From assembly GCA_037447655.1 (NCBI GenBank), contig JBBHKE010003142.1, positions 90,911 through 154,910 on the forward strand: a DNA stretch of 64,000 nt, in the 5' to 3' direction. This stretch comes from Zygnema cylindricum (taxonomy: Eukaryota > Streptophyta > Zygnematophyceae > Zygnematales > Zygnemataceae). How positions within the stretch are numbered: the first letter of the stretch is position 1; the number at the start of each line of letters is the position of its first letter. A program made the translations under genes and the position numbers. Below are positions 59,848-64,000 of the stretch, piece after piece. Under the pieces are notes generated by a model. That model saw only the letters and a program-made list of their open reading frames with translations, ran no database searches and was not told where the DNA came from.

Positions 59848-61729
59848 ACCAGCAAAATTTATCTGCCCGGAAACGAAAAAAAAGGAATCCGAAAAAAAAA
59901 GGCTTATGAATACTGAGGCGGTTCGGAAAAGGAAAAAATGATCATTTTTTTTTGTCTTTTGATAGATTTATATTTTATTTTGGGTTGTGTTAAACGGATG
60001 GAAACATGAGAATAGAGAATATTTGTACAGAAGAAACGTCCGCATTATCTTTTTTTAGGGCTTAATTCTACTCATTTGCAAAGAAAATGCTTCAAGAATT
60101 AACTCTAAAATTTAGGGTTTATATTTGAAAATGCATTTTTTTTCCCATAAGTTCTTTTCATTTTTGAAGAATATCTAGTGAGACAAAAACCTTGCGCACA
60201 AAAAACATTTTTTTTTAATTGCTTTTCACATTAATGGAATTTAACTTGTATTTAAATAAGAATTTAATTTTTTAATTTAATTTATTTTTTAACACCGATT
60301 TTTTTGTCGTATATGCATTCTATATCCCTCCCCTCCTCTCCCCCCCTCTCCGCTCCCTCCCCTCCCCTCCCCTTCCTCCCCTCTTCCTTGTTATTATTGT
60401 TGTAATTATTATTATAACTATTACGCATTTGTTCAAAACTAATTTTTCAGTGGCGAAAAAAAAACGGACAAAGAGAAAATCAAAGGGAATAAATATTGGA
60501 TAAGTTGGAGAGAGAGAGAGAGAGAGAAATATAGAATGTAAAACAACCTAAGAAAAGGACACGACAAAAAAGCGGCGGAAACGAGTTTTACTCTAACAAA
60601 ACCCTAAAATTAAACTGATGAATATACCAGAATCCTACAAAACTGCGAAACAGTACTGGACTGGAATTTCGCACTGAAACTAATTAATGTGAAACAGTAC
60701 TGAAAAATAAAGCTGTACTAAAAAAGAGACTGAAACTCATCGCTTACAAACAACACGAAGAAACAGTCTTGTACTAAAAACACGTCACGGAAATTAAACA
60801 ACTCTTTTAAGTACTAAAAAACATTTATAATATTGAAAAACATTTCCTGTACTGAAAAATAACACTTAAATTCAGTACAGAAAATCATTACTGAGAAACT
60901 GTACTAAAACACAACACTGAAATTCATAGTCAAAGTCAGAACGGAAAAATATTACTGTATTCAAGAAAACACTTAGCATTAAAAATAGCATTACACTGAA
61001 AGAAAAGTAAGAAAAAAAAAACTGTATGTGTAAAATACGTCACTGCTTTGGTTTTTCCTAGACCTGAGTCCATATGTAAACCTTGTCTACTAAAACCTAA
61101 GGTGGCTTTAAAACCTAAAAACTGTAGAGTACGACCTATTTCTTTAGCTAATCTGGTAATTAATCCAGGTTCAGGGCTGTAATAGAACCTAAGGTATCTT
61201 TAAAACATAAAAAAGGTAGAGTAATAAGGGCTTAGTTGTTTCGCTAGGTTTAGGGTTTCTTGTAGGCTGAGTTACAATTTCTACAACTCCTACAACTTGC
61301 CTATCTACTATCCAATTAGGATTTTTTTTTTTTTTTTTATCCTATTATTGCGGTTTTTTGGAAACCTCAAGCTAAGGATCCATCTGAGATATATTTTCTA
61401 TAAAAATTGTAAATGACTAATCTCTTATAAATAAAGGCTTCAAGTACTATCAGAATTAATTTTAATTGACTTCACGGTTGAAAAACAATACTGAAGCACT
61501 TAAAGTAAATTAAATAGCATAGGACGGTGCTCTCTTCACCGTGTAATTGTATTATTTTCTCAAAAAAAAAGAGTTAAGACTCAGGTGGTAAGAACGCAGG
61601 GGAAGACATGGCAACAAAATGAAATTGCCAAACTGGAATATTGACAAAATGTCGGCTGGTGGGACTTCAAAATTTGAAACAAAGGGTTTGTAAAAGCGTC
61701 CTTTTGTATGACGTAAGGTGTAAGGTTTA
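59848..61729. other. Spacer downstream of the WRKY gene
   Basis: The sequence is AT-rich with homopolymer runs, and a C/T-rich stretch at 60325-60385 (CCCCTCC words). A GA microsatellite lies at 60509-60528. Repeated words GTACTGAAAAA / ACTGAAA(C/A) at 60640-61000 form a diffuse array. No gene was recognised. Confidence 0.4.
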
Positions 61730-62191
61730 CACGTTGAATCGTCATTAACTTTAATAAATTATTAGTGTTAAAGTTAAATAGCGTTATTAACGCTAATTTG
61801 GATTTTTCGAGATTTCGACAAAAAAAAATTACTCTAATTGATCCATAACGCTGATTGGGTACAACGGATCTGGCATCAGGATCTTCACAGTAAAATAGGT
61901 AGAGTTACAAAATCTGACAAATCGTACACCGTCGCGTCCTTTTACTCTAATTTATTTATAACTCTAATTTGGGTTTTCTCCCGTATATTTAAGACGCGAT
62001 CAATATCTTTACACTAAAATAGGTACGATATCATTCTGCCTTTCATTCTGAGCGCAGTTAAACGTGCGATAGCGATTATTTTAATCCATGTTTCGTACTT
62101 TTCTACTCAACAAAGTACCATTCTGTACGAAGTGACACGTCCGTACACCACACTGTTCAATAAGATCGTAAATTAAAACTATTAACGCTAA

Positions 62192-63376
62192 GGGTGAAGT
62201 TCCATTAGGACATTATGTAATTGTACGGCCAACATTACAGAATGCTTCATTTTAAACGAAGGTCCATTGCGCAGAGTCTGCAATCCACGTGTCCATAAAT
62301 TAGTGGTACCACGTAAGTTAAGATCGGATATTGAAAATAGTCAATGATTTTCACACCGACCAGAAATATCCATTTCCGTACCATGTACGTGCGTACCAGG
62401 TCATCGTACAACACAAATTTTGTACTCTTTATAAACGCTACACCGCGAATCGTTATTAGTGTCAAAGTAGATAATTTGGGTTTTTAAAATTTTAATTTTT
62501 TTCCTCAAATAGGATGCATGGTTATATTTTTTCCTTGACGTTAATTAAGGAACCGTACAAAATAGCGTAAAGAACGAAAGTATAATAATATTTAAATAGT
62601 GTGGTGTACGGTCGACGTCAGACCGTACATAAATGTACCATTTCAAGTGAAATTTTACAAAAAATGAATTAAATCAGACGCGCACGCATAGGAACGTGCG
62701 CTTAAAAAACGAAATTAGTCTGACACGTAAATTAGTCTTACATGTACGGATATTTAAATTTCACGACGGCGTAGGATTTCCAATATTTTGTACGACTACA
62801 TATATTAATGTATATAATCGTACGGCGAATATTCCATTTTTGCTGTTCCCAAATTAGCATAATGCCGAAATTAGAATACACCTATTATTTTTTTAATTTT
62901 AAATTCATAATTAGCATCAATTACGGTAAATTTTTTTCAACACTATTTAAACTTTGACACTAAAAACGATTCGCGGTGTACCACCTCATTTATTTAAGGT
63001 TCCTGTTTTTTCGCGTGACGAATGAGCATTGCCAAAAATAGCGTGACGAATGGGCGCTAACAGAAATAGCGTGACGATCGTGTGCGAAACTTTTTGATTT
63101 CCGTTGGTTGCCATCTTGATACGTATGCTCATTATCCAACCTGTCGCGGCTCAAATTTTTATGCAAGTACATTACCAATTACAAAAACTTTCGAAGCGAA
63201 TGCTTCTAGAAAAAATATCCAACGATCATTGTTAACTCCCAGAATTTTGGAGAATATTGGCAAGGTTCTCTGTAATGTTGTTTTCCTGATAAAAACACAA
63301 TAAGTGGTACGGCGTAGTACGGAGAAGTCCAAATTTTTGTAAACAACCTCACTTTTCGTCTAATGGAACTTCACCC
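62192..63376. mobile_element. TIR element nested in the 61730 MITE, probably PIF/Harbinger-like
   Basis: The ends are GGGTGAAGTTCCATTAG and, inverted, CTAATGGAACTTCACCC. TAA lies on the left and TAC on the right. It contains no transposase frame and is itself split by the MITE at 62441-62978. Confidence 0.6.
62441..62978. mobile_element. MITE, family A, innermost element of the nest
   Basis: TA-flanked CACCGCGAATCGTTATTAG on the left and AACGATTCGCGGTG on the right. It is 538 bp and non-coding, with internal TTTAAATAGTGTGG(T/A)GTACGG sequence shared with the 8607 copy. Confidence 0.8.
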
Positions 63377-63496
63377 TACTTCACCAAAACTTTAATTAAC
63401 ATGAAAAAAAAATTACTATTATTATTTCAGGTTTTGAGGTCAATTTTGTTGGGGGCGTCGATATAGCGTTTATTACGCTAATAACTATTAAAGGTC

Positions 63497-64000
63497 AGTT
63501 AAATATAAAGAGGGGATGATGTAACACGAATAGTGGATCAAACTTGTTCGTATATAGGTATTAAAGTGTTACGAACATAGAGTTATGAATTTGGTAGACG
63601 TCCGCGAAAGAATCGCACGATTTAGAGTTATATTTTAAAAGATATAGCGATTGGTGTATTTAGGCGACGGAGCGAGGTCAAAATAACGAGTGGGTGTTCA
63701 TTGTAACGGGTTAAGGGTCAAACTAGCCGCGGAATTTTCAGGCGCACGTTTGAAAAGTACCAAATGAATCAATATTTTGTTTGGTACGCAAGATGATTCG
63801 TTTTGTACAATTTTTAGTACGAAAACGTCACTTTCACTATGTGGAATTTCGTTGGTAGTTTCGCGTGTGAAATTTGCGACGCACGTACGTGCGAAGTAGC
63901 GTTTCGTTTGGCGTCCACTTTTGCATGTAAATGTTACGTAGTGAAATTTAGCATTTGATTGGTTAATAAATCCTACGTAGTTAGTAAGTGATTTCGCACG
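63497..64000. other. Right edge of window, no feature recognised
   Basis: No recognisable gene, RNA or terminal repeat was seen. Confidence 0.5.

Larger units (their letters stand above)
61730..63496. mobile_element. MITE, family A, outer element of a three-level nest
   Basis: The left end CACGTTGAATCGTCATTAAC follows TA. The right end GCTAATAACTATTAAAGGT is a diverged family A terminus, preceded by GGGGGCGTCGATATAGCG. That matches GGGGTGCCGATATAGCG of the other copies. It is interrupted by the element at 62192-63376. Confidence 0.6.

Noticed and set aside
1-64000. CRISPR array, bacterial operons or integrated phage
   Set aside because: Genes have spliceosomal introns and eukaryotic identity. 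No regularly spaced repeat-spacer array was seen.

Overview
The window is nuclear DNA of a streptophyte, meaning a green plant or a charophyte-type alga. It carries a WRKY transcription factor, plant-type V-ATPase subunit F and IMP4 proteins, long GT-AG introns, AT-rich spacers, TTTAGGG-like tandem tracts and many short inverted-repeat transposons. The sequence alone does not fix the clade. The unusual WRKY domain argues against an ordinary flowering-plant paralogue.

I rebuilt six protein genes by joining exons whose splice phases agree. They are: (1) the last four exons of the small clamp-loader subunit RFC5 (plant RFC3), + strand, 63-3886, cut by the left window edge; (2) an F-box/LRR-type gene, - strand, 14776-16834, complete at 364 aa; (3) a HIT zinc-finger protein of the ZNHIT3 type, - strand, 21019-23445, last exon not found; (4) V-ATPase subunit F, + strand, 27330-29031, complete at 128 aa; (5) U3 snoRNP protein IMP4, - strand, 32526-40002, nine exons, 291 aa; (6) a WRKY factor with a long Ser/Pro-rich N-terminus and a Gln/Asn-rich tail, + strand, 57110-59847. 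A tRNA-Asn(GTT)-like gene lies antisense in the last RFC5 intron. These are mostly housekeeping genes (replication, rRNA processing, vacuolar acidification, probably snoRNP assembly) with no operon-like relation.

The rest is repeat-rich. One TA-flanked inverted-repeat family (ends CACCGCGAATCG...) recurs at about 7.8-9.2, 25.8-26.5, 46.9 and 61.7-63.5 kb, often as head-to-head pairs. A TAA-flanked, PIF/Harbinger-like foldback family fills 9.6-12.1 kb. A large direct duplication covers about 37.6-43.3 kb and 43.7-54.1 kb. It includes the promoter and first two coding exons of IMP4, so the gene has a second intact 5' end 6 kb upstream. The two copies differ by discrete insertions: a 91-bp perfect palindrome in one; a 459-bp element with 8-bp target duplication, a 199-bp MITE and a 2.6-kb hAT-like element in the other. 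They therefore act as an internal empty-site/filled-site comparison.

The most unusual signals are the duplicated IMP4 5' end with conserved coding sequence; about five degenerate tandem copies of the end of IMP4 exon 5, with its splice donor, inside the next intron; the hybrid zinc finger of the WRKY domain; the bacterial/organellar-type tRNA with a broken D-stem; and the perfect palindromic mini-element.
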